A DNA stretch of 64,000 bases from Moringa oleifera (Eukaryota > Streptophyta > Magnoliopsida > Brassicales > Moringaceae): the NCBI GenBank assembly GCA_021397835.1, contig JAJFZO010000094.1, positions 483,501-547,500 on the forward strand, given 5' to 3'. Below are positions 23,122-35,100 of the stretch, piece by piece. The notes below the pieces were generated by a model. That model was not told where the DNA came from. It did no database searches and was given only the letters and a program-made list of their open reading frames with translations. A program made the position numbers and the translations under genes. Position 1 is the stretch's first letter. The number at the start of each line of letters is the position of its first letter.

Positions 23122-24141
23122 TGTCACACCGACAGTTGCGGGATCAACGCAACTCTAGTATGATGGCGCTAGATGCATCCACCTAACTAGCCTAACTTTC
23201 TAAGCCCGTGCCAAAACAAGAATAAGAGCCAACAATGCAAAATGCAAAGTAAGAAAACAGTATTACGAGAACTCTTTCTTAACCTTTATTGAAAATAAAG
23301 GAACTCTTTACAAAAGAAGGGTCTCTCTCTAAGAGCACCCAAAGCCTCCAACTACCCGCACACTTGAGTTTGTATTACTCGATGTGTTTACAACTGAACC
23401 TAAGCCCCCTTTTTATACTAGTTGAGGAGTGTCCTACTCAAACACTCTCTCTTAGTTATCCCAAGTTTTTCGGATAGGCCAGCCAATCTTGATCACGAAT
23501 CTTTATCTCACTAAGGCTTATCTTCAAAGTTTGAATAGCATCCTTCTCTCACAAGGACTCTCCTTGATCAAGGATCTTATCTCCTTTGAAGTTTTCTCTA
23601 AGACTTCTTATCCGTTTTCAACCGGTGTAGGTAGGCTTGAGGAGATAGTTTCCATTCAGGACTCTTTTCGAACCTTATCTCTCTTGGCTTTCAGGATAGA
23701 CATCTCTTTCTTATCCTTCTATCGCCTTGATCCTTCACTAGCTAATAGCCATATCCTTTCTTTGTGGAATATCTTCGCTTGCTGGACTTTCCATCCATGC
23801 CAAGCTGGGTTCCCGAATTCTGCCTTGTGTTCCTGTCACTAGACATATTCGCACCACCATGTGCTGGTGCTTGCTTGAGGCGTCTTTGCTGCTTTCCCCT
23901 TAAGCGGGCTTATGGGTCTGTTTATATGCTTCATCCCTCGTTCCACAACATTCTCTACTGACCGTTGAATCTCACCACTGTAAGTATGAAACTCGATTTC
24001 TCACCAAGTCTCTCGCATTCGTTTTCACATCTAACTCATGTGTTTTTACCTTGCTAGCGTGGTCTTCCACACTTCTAGGTTCCGACATGGAGCAAGACTC
24101 ACCATGCCGATGCCTTCGTACTCAGATTCAATGGTCTGACA
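23122..24141 (-). repeat. LTR (3' LTR in element sense), B-type
   Basis: 1020 bp, TGTCACACCG to GGTCTGACA. It has only one minisatellite unit. It differs from its partner at 28668 by scattered substitutions and small indels, mostly transitions. Confidence 0.92.
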
Positions 24142-24160
24142 AACCACCCCCACCAAAAGA
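24142..24160 (-). other. Polypurine tract
   Basis: The minus strand reads TCTTTTGGTGGGGGTGGTT immediately before the LTR. Confidence 0.8.
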
Positions 24161-24179
24161 GCCCGACGCCCTCGTCGGC

Positions 24180-25480
24180 TTAATATTGTGATACGCCCTA
24201 ATCTGGTCCTCGAATTGCCACAATGTGGTACTTTCTCCCAACTCGCATCCACCTCATTGGTGCCTTTCCACTGGACTAGGTAGTATTGTCCTCCGATTCA
24301 TCTTAGTATAGCCCTCTGTTCAATGATCAAGGATTTTCTCTATTTTCTTGTCAAATTGAACTCGAGTTACCGATGGTGCACACTTAGCTTGCTTGCGTCA
24401 TCGGCATCTTCCTGAAACTCTTTAAGGAAGCTCACGTGGAATGTTAGGTGCATCTTTAGATGTTATGGTAGCTTCAACCTGTAAGCTACTGCTTTAACTT
24501 TCTTCTTGATCTCGAAGGGTCCATCATACCTTAAGATAAGGCCTCGATAAACTCCATTCTTTGCTATTTCCTTCCAAATTTAGGGTCTCAGCTTCAGTAG
24601 CACCTTGTCCCTAACTTAGAACTCAGCATCACGTCTCTTTTCGTCAGCATATTTCTTCATACTCCTCTGTGCCTTAAAAAGTCTATCCCTTGCTTGGTCA
24701 ATCAACTTTGCTTATCCCGAGCATAGCGGTAGGTTGTAAGACAACTTCCTTGGCTCCTCTGCTGGGCTATCTCATGGGGCGTCGTTGGTTGTTGCCTAAA
24801 AGCTACCTCTGCGGGACTTAGACCTGTCGATGACGAGCGATGGATGTTGTAGCAAAACTACACTACATCCAACAATTCAAGCCAATCTCTTTGGCTTGCA
24901 GTCATGTAGCGCCATAAATACTCCTCCAGCAAGCTATTTACCCTCTCCACTTGACCGTCTGTCTATGGATGGTTTGCTGTGGAGAATTTGAGTTCTATTC
25001 CTATCATCTTTAGCAACACTATCCAGAATCTTTCCGTGAATCTGGCATCTCTGTCACTCACAATGTCTTTTAGCACCCAAACAACTTAACAACATGTTTG
25101 AAAAACATCTCAGCGGCCATATCAGCTGGGCACGCTCGAGTAACAGGAACAAAGATAACATACTTTGAGAACTTATCAACAATCACCATTATAGCGGATA
25201 GTTCCTTTATCTTTGGGAAGCCCACAATGAAATCCAACGACATTGACTCCCATGGGTGTTCCGGAATGGGCAAGGATTGGAGTAAACCCACTCCCTCCTT
25301 CTATCTATTTTGTCCTATTGGCACACTAAGCATGTGCGAACATAGGCCTCCATACCTTCCATCAATCTTAGGCCAGTAATAGGCTCTTGTCAGTAGTGCG
25401 AGCATCCTTTCGACGCCCGGGTGACCTGCCTATAGTGGGTCATGGGTTTTCCTCAACAATTGTTTTTGAAGTCCTCCATA
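24180..25480 (-). pseudogene. Integrase with C-terminal chromodomain (pol fragment)
   Basis: The zinc-binding CC pair is seen as TCLVC near 25330. The catalytic core shows SLDFIVGFP (first Asp, about 25245), VSDRDARF (second Asp, about 25045) and TDGQVERVN (Glu, about 24940), so all three DDE residues can be read in the fragments. The tail KKVKAVAYRLKLP is near 24490. A chromodomain (about 24235-24345; DASWE preserved) closes the polyprotein. Stops interrupt it at 25315-25317 and 24963-24965, both TAG where glutamine CAG is expected. Another stop and a frameshift fall in the chromodomain. Integrase inserts the element DNA; the chromodomain in this class is thought to favour marked chromatin. 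Confidence 0.85.
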
Positions 25481-25481
25481 C

Positions 25482-26000
25482 TTAAGCATAAACAGTCTGT
25501 CTCCTCGAGCATATAGCAACCCATCCTCGATCCAGTATCTTCGGATCAAGCCTTTGCTCGACCTCCTTCATGAGTCGGGCATATTCGGTATCTTCCCTAG
25601 CTATCGATCTTATTTGCTCGAGTAAGTCACTCTGGACACCCGTCAGAGCAGCCACATAAGTTTGCACTTCTACACGGCTTAGTGCATTAGCAACAATGTT
25701 TTCTTTGCCTGGTTTGTGTTCCCACACAAAATCAAACTCCGTCACAAACTCTTGCCATCTTGCTTGTTTCAAAGACAGCTTTTTCTACGAGCGAAAATAG
25801 GTATTAGCAACATTGTCAGTAATTACCTTAAATTTTGTCCCAAGCAAGTAATGCCGCCATGTCCCTAGGCAATGGACAATAGCCGTCATCTCCTTTTCAT
25901 GAGTCGAATAACGCTGCTCTGCATCCTTGCGTTTTCGACTCTTGAATGCCACGGGATGGCCATTCTACACCAACACACCCTCGATTGCTCGATCAGAAGC
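25482..26000 (-). pseudogene. RNase H domain (pol fragment)
   Basis: It shows YSTHEKEMTAIVHCL, WRHYLLGTKF and TDN, then WQEFVTEFDFVWEHKPGKEN and NALSR, the usual order in Ty3/gypsy RNase H. The last part is open at 25482-25772; a stop separates it from the upstream part. It degrades the RNA strand of the RNA/DNA hybrid. Confidence 0.82.
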
Positions 26001-26048
26001 TTCTATGACTACCTCCAATGGCTCTTCAAAGTTTGATAAGGATAGTAT

Positions 26049-26930
26049 TTATTCCAAGGCTACTGCCTGTTTTAATCCTTCAAAAGCCCTATTGCATTCA
26101 TTGGTCCACACCCACGGGCTATCTTTCTTTAGCAAGTCCGTCAAAGGGTTGCTCTTGCTCGAATATCCTTTGATGAACCATTTGTAATAGTTTGCGAGCC
26201 CAAGGAATGATCTCAATTCAGCAACTTTTCGCGGGGCTGGCCACTCCATGTTGGCCTTCACTTTCCTTTCATCCATCCATATCTGTCCGTTCCCGACCCA
26301 ATGTCCCAAGAATGGCACTTCTTGCTTGCAAAACTCGCATTTTTCCTTCTTAATGTATAGCTGGTGCTCTCGCAGCCGCATCAATACTTGCCGCAAATGG
26401 TTTGCATGGTTGTCTAGGGTCTCGCTATAGACCACAATGTCATCCAGGTATACTACAACAAACTTGTCCAAAAACTCAAACAATATGTCATTCATAAGAT
26501 TGCAAAAGGTAGCAAGTGCATTTGTTAACCCAAAGGGCATCACCATGAAATCATAAGAGCCGTACCTTATGACGCATGTGGTTTTTGCTTCATCCTCCTT
26601 AGCTATTCTGACTTGCTAGTATTCCAACCGCAAGTCTAGCTTTGTAAAGTACTTGGCCCTTGATAAATAAGTCAGCAATGTTTGGCACCAGATATTTGTT
26701 CTGCATCGTTACCTTGTTTAATGCTTAGTAATCAACGCACATTCTCAGCGAGCCATCTTGTTTCCGCTGGAATAGCACAGGTGCTCCATAAGGGGCCTTC
26801 GAGGTTGAATGAAACGCGCTTCCAACAGCTCGTCTAGTTGCTTCTGTAGTTCGGCTAGTTCCAACGGGGGCATTCGATATGGTGCTGGAGTAGGAGGTCT
26901 AGCACCCAAAAGTAACTCGATCATATGATC
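26049..26930 (-). pseudogene. Reverse transcriptase domain (pol fragment)
   Basis: The open piece at 26049-26546 contains MPFGLTNA, the catalytic VVYLDD box, FLGHWV and [11 protein letters not shown]. Upstream the frame is broken by a TAG at 26616-26618 where the copy at 54391 has tryptophan TGG, by an 8-bp deletion near 26667 (ATCGACCA missing), and by a stop in the DYRAL region. The N-terminal part (DHMIEL, near 26925) is in a separate open stretch at 26745-27071. Confidence 0.87.
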
Positions 26931-27071
26931 AAGATTCCTCCTCAAAGGCAATGTCTTGGGGAGCTTCGGTGGCATCATGTCGTTGAATTCCCTCAACACT
27001 TCAGCGATCTTGTCGGGCACCTTTACAACCTGATCTGGTTTTGCCTCCAATAGTGCTGCCACCATCGTCAC

Positions 27072-27521
27072 TTCACCCTTTCATAGTCCTGACTTAAATT
27101 TCTTTACAGATTGCAACCCAATCGGTTTCTTGTCTGTCGAAAGCTCTCTTGCTGCTTCAGTTCTGATTAGGCTTGGGGCTCGCTCATCAGCCACGAGTAG
27201 TCCACCTAGGTAGGGCATCACTAATGCCTTGGTTTGTCTGAAGAATTCTAAACCCAAGAGAACATCAAAGTCATCTAACTGAGTTATCATGAAGTTGGAC
27301 GTACCTTTCCATTCGCCTACTTCAAGGGTCGTAATGGCAGCTTGGCATACTACCTTCGACTTAGCATTCATTGCTTTGAACTTGACCAAGGTTGGAGAAA
27401 GCTTAAGCCTGAGCTTTCCCACTTCTCTTTCCGCAATGAAATTGTTGGTAGCTCCCATATCCAACATTGCCATTGCATCCTTCCCGTTTACCTTCATCGG
27501 GACATAGATCAACCCTTTCTA
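27072..27521 (-). pseudogene. Aspartic protease domain (pol fragment)
   Basis: An open stretch at 27081-27512 has LIYVPMKVNGKDAMAML then DMGATNNF. The catalytic D-T/S-G triad is altered (DMGA; the copy at 54391 has DTGA). A TAG at 27519-27521, where the other copy has CAG, cuts it from gag. The family cleaves the Gag-Pol polyprotein. Confidence 0.83.
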
Positions 27522-28592
27522 CAAGTTCTTAGGTATGATTGCATTCAGCAACTGGATTGGATTCACCCGAGTTGTGGCATTGCCTTCCTTTTCCTCGGAG
27601 AAATCCTTTACTGCCATGAGCACCGCTAACTTCTCCTTGCGAGGACAGTCGCGTGATCTATTTGGCCCGTTGCATAAGAAGCAACCCCCTTGGTCCACAT
27701 TCTTTCCCTTTCTTTTCAAAGGGGATGAGCCTCGAGGCTTGCTGGACTCAGTATTCTTCTTTTTCTTGCCCTTGCCATTGGGCTTTTTTCAGCTCTTTTC
27801 CAACATTCCCTCATTTCTCACCTTTCTTTTCTAGAGTACCACCTGTGTACTTGAAATCCACCAAGCTATCTGCCACGAAAACTGCTGACGGCAAGTCTTT
27901 GACAACTTGCGCCTCAATTCTGCTTGAGCCCATGGCTGCAAGCCTGATAGGAAGTTAAACAACCTATCCTCCTCTGACATGTTCTTGATGTCCAGCATCA
28001 GTGAACTGAATTCCTTGACAAAGTCACGCATTAAATTTGTATGCTTCAGGCATTTTAGTTATTCCTTAGCCATGAACGAGGTGTTGCATGGCAGGAATTG
28101 CTCCTTCAATTCCCTTTTGAGTGCCTCTTATGAGTCAATGCAAGGCCTTCCCATGATAGTGTCATCCTACATACGGGTGCGCCACCATAACTTAGCATCC
28201 CCAGATAAGTACATGGATGTGATCATTACCTGGTCATTTTTGGGCACTCTAGCAGCTTTGAAGTACTGCTCCATATCCTACAAGAAATTCTCCGACTATT
28301 TGACGCTCCTCTCTCCAGAGAACGGCTTTGCTTCTGGCACCTTCAGCTTAGCCATGGTAGAGTCTGCCCCTATCGTAGGGGTGTGGGGAGCCCTTTTTAG
28401 CAACCCAATCTCGGTCTCAAGGCTCCTCACGGTTTCCTTGAGGTATTCGATGTCCTCTTCCATTGAGGATTATTGGTCGATGATTGTCTCCATCAACTCA
28501 GCTAGCATGCATGTTGATCCCTCCGTCAGTGTACCAAAGATCTCTTCCAACCGAGCGATAAGCTCTCGCATTGGCTCACTCCCTCCTGGCAT
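27522..28592 (-). pseudogene. gag (capsid and zinc knuckle), broken
   Basis: The start ATG at 28592 opens MPGGSEPM, matching MLGGSESM at the other gag starts. Recognisable parts are the coiled-coil segment, DFVKEFSSLMLDIKNMSEED (27990 region) and the zinc knuckle CFLCNGPHRSRDC (about 27670) followed by PRKEKLA. Several stops and frameshifts separate these. Gag forms the particle that packages element RNA. Confidence 0.83.
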
Positions 28593-28652
28593 GGGGCCTT
28601 GTCAGCAATAAGATCAACCACGAGTTTGAGAGAAAGTGGTGACCGAAACCGC

Positions 28653-28664
28653 GCTCTGATACTA
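28653..28664 (-). other. Primer-binding site (initiator tRNA-Met type)
   Basis: The minus strand reads TAGTATCAGAGC, one mismatch from TGGTATCAGAGC, just inside the LTR. Confidence 0.8.
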
Positions 28665-28667
28665 AAC

Positions 28668-29688
28668 GGTCAAACTGTTGGTTGCGAGATCAGCACAACT
28701 CTAATGTGATGGCGCTAGATGCGTCCACCTAACCAGCCCAGTGTTCCAAGCCCATGCCAAAAGAAGAATAAGAGCCAACAATGCAAAATGCAAAGTAAGA
28801 AGACGGTATTACGAGAACTCTTTCTCAACCTTTATTGAAAATAAAGAACCTCTTTACAAAAGAAGGGTCTCTCTTTAAGAACACCCAAAGCCTCTAGCTA
28901 CCCACACACTTGAGTTTGTATTACTCGATGTGTTTACAACTAAACCCAAGCCCCTTTTTTATACTAGTTAAGGAGTGTCCTACTCAAACACTCTCTCTTA
29001 ATTGTCCCTTGTTTTTTGGATAGGCCACCCAATCTTGATCACGAATCTTTATCTCATTGAGGCTTATCTTCAAAGTTTGGATATCATCCTTCTCCCGCAA
29101 GGACTCTCCTTAAGTCAAGGATCTCATCTCCTTTGAAGTCTTCTCTAAGCCTTCTTATCTGCTTTCAACCGGTTTGGCTAGGCCTGAGGAGGTGGTTTCC
29201 GTTCAGGACTCTTTTTGAGCCTTATCTCCTTTGGCTTTCGGGATTGACATCTCTTTCTTATCCTTCTATCACCTTGATCCTCCTCTAGCCAACAGCCATA
29301 TCCTTTCTTTGTGGAATATCTTCGCTTGCTGGACTTTCCATTCATGCCAAGCTGGGTTCCCGAATTCTACCCTTTGTTCCCATCACTAGACATATTCGCA
29401 CCACCATGTGCTGGTGCTTACTTGAGGCATCTCTGCCACTTTCCCCTTAAGCGGGCTTATGGGTTTGTTTGTGTGCTTCATCCCTCGCTTCATAATGTTC
29501 CCAACTCACCATCAAATCTCGCCACTATAAGTATGAAACTTGATTTCTCACCAAGTCTCCCGCATTTGTTTTCATATCTAGTTCATGCGTTTTTGCCTTG
29601 CTAGCGTGGTCCTCCACACTTGTAGGTCCGGGCATGGAGCAAGACTCACCATGCCTATGCCTTGGTACTCAAATTCAAGGGTCTGACA
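28668..29688 (-). repeat. LTR (5' LTR in element sense), B-type
   Basis: 1021 bp. The left end is decayed (GGTCAAACTG for TGTCACACCG); the right end GGGTCTGACA is intact. It is followed by GTGGG and resumed 18S. Confidence 0.92.
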
Positions 29689-30034
29689 GTGGGCAACTAT
29701 CCTACCATCGAAAGTTGATAGGGCAGAAATTTGAATGATGCGTCGCCGACACGATGGCCTTGCAATCCGTCGAGTTATCATGAATCATTAGAGCAACGGG
29801 CGAAGCCCGCGTCGACCTTTTATCTAATAAATGCGCCCCTTGTAGAAGTCAGGGTTTGTTGCACGTATTAGCTCTAGAATTACTACGTTTATCTGAGTAG
29901 TAGGTACCATCAAACAAACTATAACGAATTTAATGAGCCATTCGCAGTTTTACAGTCTGAATTAGTTCATACTTACACATGCATGGCTTAATCTTTGAGA
30001 CAAGCATATAACTACTGGCAGGATCAACCAGATA
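29689..30034 (-). rRNA. 18S rRNA 5' fragment right of retroelement
   Basis: 346 nt from the target duplication to the 18S 5' end (GATCAACCAGATA). It matches 15460-15805. Together with 22942-23121 it is all that remains of this 18S. Confidence 0.92.
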
Positions 30035-31553
30035 GCATCCTTCGAGACACCGCACCAACTAGGACCAAAGCATGCCACAAGGCTTGTTGAGACCAAAGCT
30101 GTCACGGTCATCGTTCAAAATCAATGGGACGTGGGACAAATGCTTTCGCTTGGACAGGCAGGGGCCGAGGCCACTCCTGTCGTAACACTTTTCGCACCCG
30201 AGGGGACGACCGAGCACCCATGTGCCAAAGTAGCCACATGCCGAAGCAAGTCGCACGAGGCTCAGCTTAGGTTTCCACCCATACCCGCAAGGGACATGGT
30301 GCAAAGACAACCGACTCAAATCATCGAATTTCGTTTGTGAAGGAACTCAACACAAGGTCCCAATGTCACCGACGAAAAGCCAACGTATGGCTTAGGGTAG
30401 AGCTTGAAGTGACGTGCTAGCCGACAGTTTGATACGGAAGCATGGAGCCTACCAATTCGCACGACTAGATCACCACTCACATGCCGCACGTACAAATAGG
30501 CAGCAACAACACTAAACGAGCTGTAAGCCGACAAGTGAAAGGCCTATCGATCATGCAGGTCGTCGAGTGCCGCACCTAAGCCACTAAGCGCGAAATTGTT
30601 TTGATAGAAAGGGGTAATTGTTCGATTGCAAGGGACCATCGATGAGGCCTTGGCAACAGGGGTGTCATGCAGTGTCCAGGCTAGCCGTGTGGCTTGCTCG
30701 ATGTTAACGGCCGACGATCATGTCATCGATCGCACTGCAAAACGAGTCCACCTCGGCAAGCCTAAGCGTCGGGATCCAACCCCGCATCTGCCACCTTGAG
30801 GGCCTGCGATGAAGCACTCCGTATGCTCGAAATCCCCCCAAGGATTTGGCCCTCGCGTAACATACCTCAACATTAGCTTCGCCACCCACACTGTTGTGCT
30901 TGTCTAGCCACATCCCGGCTCATTATCCCACGATTTAGCAGATTTTGTTTCCCACATTTTTCCCACCGATGAGTCCTTGGCAACAAAGGTGTCACACCAT
31001 GCCTAGGCTAGTTGTGTGGCTCGCTCGATGCTAACGGCGGACGATCATGTCGTTGATCGCACTGCATAACAAGTCCGCTTAGGCAAGCCTAAGTGTCGGG
31101 ATCCAACCCTGCATCCACCTCCTCGAGGGCCTGAGATGGAGCACTCCGCATCCTCAAAATCTCCCCAGCGATTTGGCCCTCGCGTAGCATGCATCGTTGT
31201 TAGCTTCGTCGTCGACACCGTCGAGCTTGTCTAGCCACATCCCAACTCATTATCTCACGATTTTTCTCATTTTGTTGCCCTAAATTTAGTGGATTTTATT
31301 TCCCATGTTTTCCCCACTCTGTTGGCTATTGATCGGGCATCCCACACTCTTCGGCCAACGTTGCCAGCTGCCTGCTTGCCAACGGTGGTGGCCGCCACAG
31401 CCAGGCACCACCGGCTAGATGGGCAAGGTAGTAAAGCCCTACCCATGCCATGCGCGCTGGGTTCCCCAAGCCCTGTTCTTGCCCACGTGGGATGGGCAGG
31501 GGGGTGCACGCATGGCCGCTTGGCACCCAGCAAGCCAGGTGACCACCTCCCCC
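30035..31553 (-). other. 5' external transcribed spacer with duplicated 327-bp segment
   Basis: About 1.52 kb, collinear with 15806-16954 except that the GATGAGGCC-to-TTTCCCA segment is present twice. No gene is seen. Confidence 0.8.
30641..31294. repeat. ETS tandem duplication, 2 x 327 bp
   Basis: Copies start at 30641 (GATGAGGCCTTGGCAAC) and 30968 (GATGAGTCCTTGGCAAC). They differ at scattered sites. Confidence 0.8.
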
Positions 31554-31560
31554 TTAAAAA
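31549..31560 (-). promoter_or_regulatory. Candidate Pol I transcription start motif
   Basis: Minus strand TTTTTAAGGGGG, the version closest to TATATAAGGGGG in this window, at the boundary of AT-rich IGS and ETS. Confidence 0.45.
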
Positions 31561-32118
31561 GTCTTAAATGAAATTTCACTCCCGACATGAGGAAACATCA
31601 ATATGTTTGAGCTATTATAATAGGTCTAAAAAATTTTGAGCTGAAATTTTGTACATAAATGGAGAATAATCATATCTACCACTAAAAAAAAATTTAGAAT
31701 TTTCTGGGCACTAAATTTTTTTAATGAATTTTCTATAGCCAAAAATTGAAAAAATCATCAAAAATAGTCCGTGAGTCAAAATAATCCCAAACATCAGGGG
31801 CAGACTCCTCATGAATTACACGATTTATTTGAGTCATTTCAGGACCAATTTCGTGATGAAAAGATCATCCATTCACACCAATTTCGCAACTGGGCATTGC
31901 GGCCAGCAGGTTGGGGCAGCTGTGCCGCTGCCTGGCCCAGAGTGCATGCTAGATGCCCTGTCCAGTGCACCTGCAGCCACCCCATGGCTTCTCGCAGCGT
32001 CCATCATAGCCAGGGGACATGGCCAAGCCTAGCTTGCCCATAAAATCAACACCCACAGCACGTGCTGAGCCTCACAGCATGCTCGCGGTTGGCTAACGTG
32101 GGGCGACCCTGGCAAGGC
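31561..32118 (-). other. Promoter-proximal IGS
   Basis: Counterpart of 16961-17540: AT-rich block, then a non-repeated lead-in to the subrepeats. A gap of about 18 bp relative to the other copies follows GGTCTAAAAAATT near 31637. Confidence 0.7.
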
Positions 32119-35100
32119 TGGCGCTTGCCAGCTGGAGATTGCTGTGGCACCCCTGGCTCACACGCTGGGCACCATGTTAAGGGGCAAGGACGAAGGGGCT
32201 AGCTCGCGATGGATGCCCATGGCCAGACTGGCATGCCCACCGCCGTCGCATGCTGGGCAAGCCGCCCACCGCTGTCGCATGCTGGGCAAGCCGCCCACGA
32301 CGTGCATGCTGAGGGCTGCCGAGGCATGCCTCTTGTGCGTAGGGTCCGTACGATGCGGCTCCCCTGGGTCGCTCACTTGGCACCATGTCGAGGGGTAGGG
32401 ACGAGGGAGCTGGCTCGCGTTTGGCGCCCGCAGCTTGGCTGGTGCACCCACCGCTGCAGCACGCTGGGCAAGCCACCCAAGCTGTCCCTACTGGGGGCTG
32501 CCGAGGCATGCCTCCCGTGCCCACAATCTGTGCACCGCGGCTCCCTTGGATCGCTTGCTGGGCACTATGTTGAGGGGCAAGGACGAGGGGGCTGCCTCGC
32601 AACATGGCTCCCACTACTGCCGCACGCTGGGCAAGCAACCCATCCCGTGCCCATGGTTCGTGCGATGCAGCTCCCCTGGCTCATTCGCTGGGAACCATGT
32701 CAAGGGTCAGGGACGGAGGTGCTCGCAAGCAGTGGGCACCAGTGGCCTGGCTGGTGCACCCACCGCTGCCATACACTAGGCAAGCAACCCGTGCCGTGCC
32801 TGCTGGGGGCTGCCGATGCATGCCCTCCATTCCAAGGGTCCATGTGACGCGGCTCCTCTTGATCGCTTGCTGGGCACCATGTCGAAGGGCAGGGATGAGG
32901 GGCGGGCTCGTGATGGGGTTGATGGCAAGGCTGGCGCCCACCACTGCCGCACACTGGGCAAGCAGCCCATGCCGTGCCTGCTGCGGGTTGCTAAGGCATG
33001 CCTCCCATGCCCAGGCCCCATGCGCCGCGGCTCCCCTGGATCACTTGCTTGGCCCCATGTAGAGGGGTAAAGACGACAGGGCTGCCTCGCGATAGGCGCC
33101 TGTGATCTGGTTGGCGCGCCTACTGCTGCTGCACGCTGGGCAAGTAGCCCATGCCGTGCCTGCTGGGGGCTGCTTAGGCTTGCTTCCCGTGCCCAGTGTC
33201 TGTGCGACGCGGCTCCTCTCCCTCACTCGCTGGGCACCATGTTGAGGGTCAGGGATGGGGGGGCTCGTAAGCGGTGGGCTCCAATGGCCTGGCTGCGCAC
33301 CCACCGCTGTCGCACGCTGGGAAAGCAGCCCATGCTGTGCCTGCTGGGGGCTCCTAGGCATGCCTCCCATGCCTAGGGTCTGTGTGATGCGGCTCTCCTG
33401 GCTTGCTCGCTGGGCACTGTGTCAAGGGGCAAGGACGAGGGAGTTGGCTCGTGATGGATGCCCGTGGCCTGGCTGGTGTGCCCACCGCTGTCGCACACTG
33501 GGCAACCAGCCCATGTTGTGCCTGCTGGGGGCTGCCGAGGCATGCCTCCTCCACCCAGGGTCAATACGACGCGACTACCTTGGATCACTCACTAGGCACC
33601 ATGTTGATGGGCAGGGACAAGGAGGTTGGCTTGCGATGGGCGCCCATGACCTGACTGGTGCGCCCACCGCTGCTGCACGCTGGGCAAGCAGCCAATGCTG
33701 TGCCCGCTGTGAGCTGCCAAGGCATGCCTCCCATGCCCAGGGTCCGTGCGATGCGACTCCCCTGGATCGCTCGTTGGGCACCGTGTCGAGTGGCAGGGAC
33801 GAGGGGGTTGGTTCGCGATGGGTGCCCTTAGCTGGGCTGGCGCGCCCACCACTACAGCACAGTGGAAAAATAGCCCATGCCATGTCTGTTAGGGGCCACC
33901 CAGGCATGCCACCTGTGGCTAGGGTCCCTGCAATGTGGCTCCCCTGGCTCGCTCGCTGGGCACCATGTCGAGGGGTAGGGACGAGGGGGCTGGCTCAAGA
34001 TAGGCACCCATGGCCTGGTTGGCCCCCCCACCGCACACTGGGCAAGCCGCCCATGTAGTGCCTGCTGTGAGCTTTCGAAGCATGCCTCCCATGCCTAGGG
34101 TCCATGGGATGCAGCTCCCCTGGCTTGCTCGCTGGGCACCATGTCGAGGGGCACGGATGAGGAGGCTGGCTCACAATGGGCGCTCGTGGCCTGGCTAGTG
34201 CGCCCACCGCTGGTGCTAGCTGGGCAAGCTGCTCATGCCATGCCTGCTGGGGGCTTCTAAGGCATGCCTGCCATGTCTAGGGTCCATGCGACGAGGCTCG
34301 CCTAGATCACTCACTGGGCACCATGTCGAGGGGCGGGGACAAGGGGCCTGGCTCGCGATGGGCGTCCATGGCCTAGCTTTTGCGTTCACCGCTGCTGCAT
34401 GCTGGGCAAGCAGCCCATGCCGTACCTGCTGGGGGCTGCCTAGGCATGCCTCATGTGCCCAGGGTCCATGGGAGGATGCTCCCATGGCTCGCTTGTTGGG
34501 GACCATGTCAAGGGTCAGGGACGGGGGGCTCGTAAGCTATGGGCGCCAGTGGCCTGGCTGGCGCGCCCACCGCCGCCGCAAGCTGGGCAAGCAACCCATG
34601 CTGTGCCTGCTGGGGGCTGCCAAGGCATGCCTTCCATGCCCAGGGTCTGTGCTTTGTGGCTCCCCTAGTTCGCTCATTAGGCACCATGTCGAGGAACAGG
34701 GGCGAGGGGCCTCATTCGTGATGGGCGCCCGTGGCCTGGCTGGCGCACCCACCGCTGCTGCAAGCTGGGCGAGTAGCCCATGCTGTGCTTGCTGGGGCCT
34801 GCCGAGGCATGTCTCCCAAGCCCAGCGTCCATGCGACGTGGCCCCCCTGTCTTGCTCATTGAGCACTACGTCAAGGGACAGGAACAAGGGGGCTGGCTTG
34901 CGATGGGCGCTCTTGGCCTTGCTAGCGCGCCAACCTGTGCTGCATGCTGGGCACTTGGCCCATGCTGTGCCTGCTAGGGGCTGCCGAGGCATGCCTCTCG
35001 TGCCCAAGGTCCATGCGATGCAGCCCCCCTGGCTTGCTTGTTGGGCACTATGTCAGGGGATAGGGACGATGGGGTTGGCTCGCGATGGGCGCCCGTGGCC

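Larger units (their letters stand above)
23122..29688 (-). mobile_element. Two-LTR Ty3/gypsy chromovirus inserted in 18S (B-type), 6567 bp
   Basis: It has LTRs of 1020 and 1021 bp (23122-24141 and 28668-29688) starting TGTCAC and ending CTGACA. The target duplication is ATAGG on the left and GTGGG on the right, both one change from GTAGG. The internal 4526 bp holds, in minus-strand order, primer-binding site, gag, protease, reverse transcriptase, RNase H, integrase, chromodomain and polypurine tract. This order with a C-terminal chromodomain defines a chromovirus. The reading frame is broken by many stops and frameshifts. It lies in the same direction as the rRNA gene. Confidence 0.93.

Noticed and set aside
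23122..29688. R1/R2-type rDNA-specific non-LTR retrotransposon
   Set aside because: It has LTRs, a tRNA-Met primer-binding site, a polypurine tract, aspartic protease, DDE integrase and chromodomain; it sits in 18S rather than 26S.
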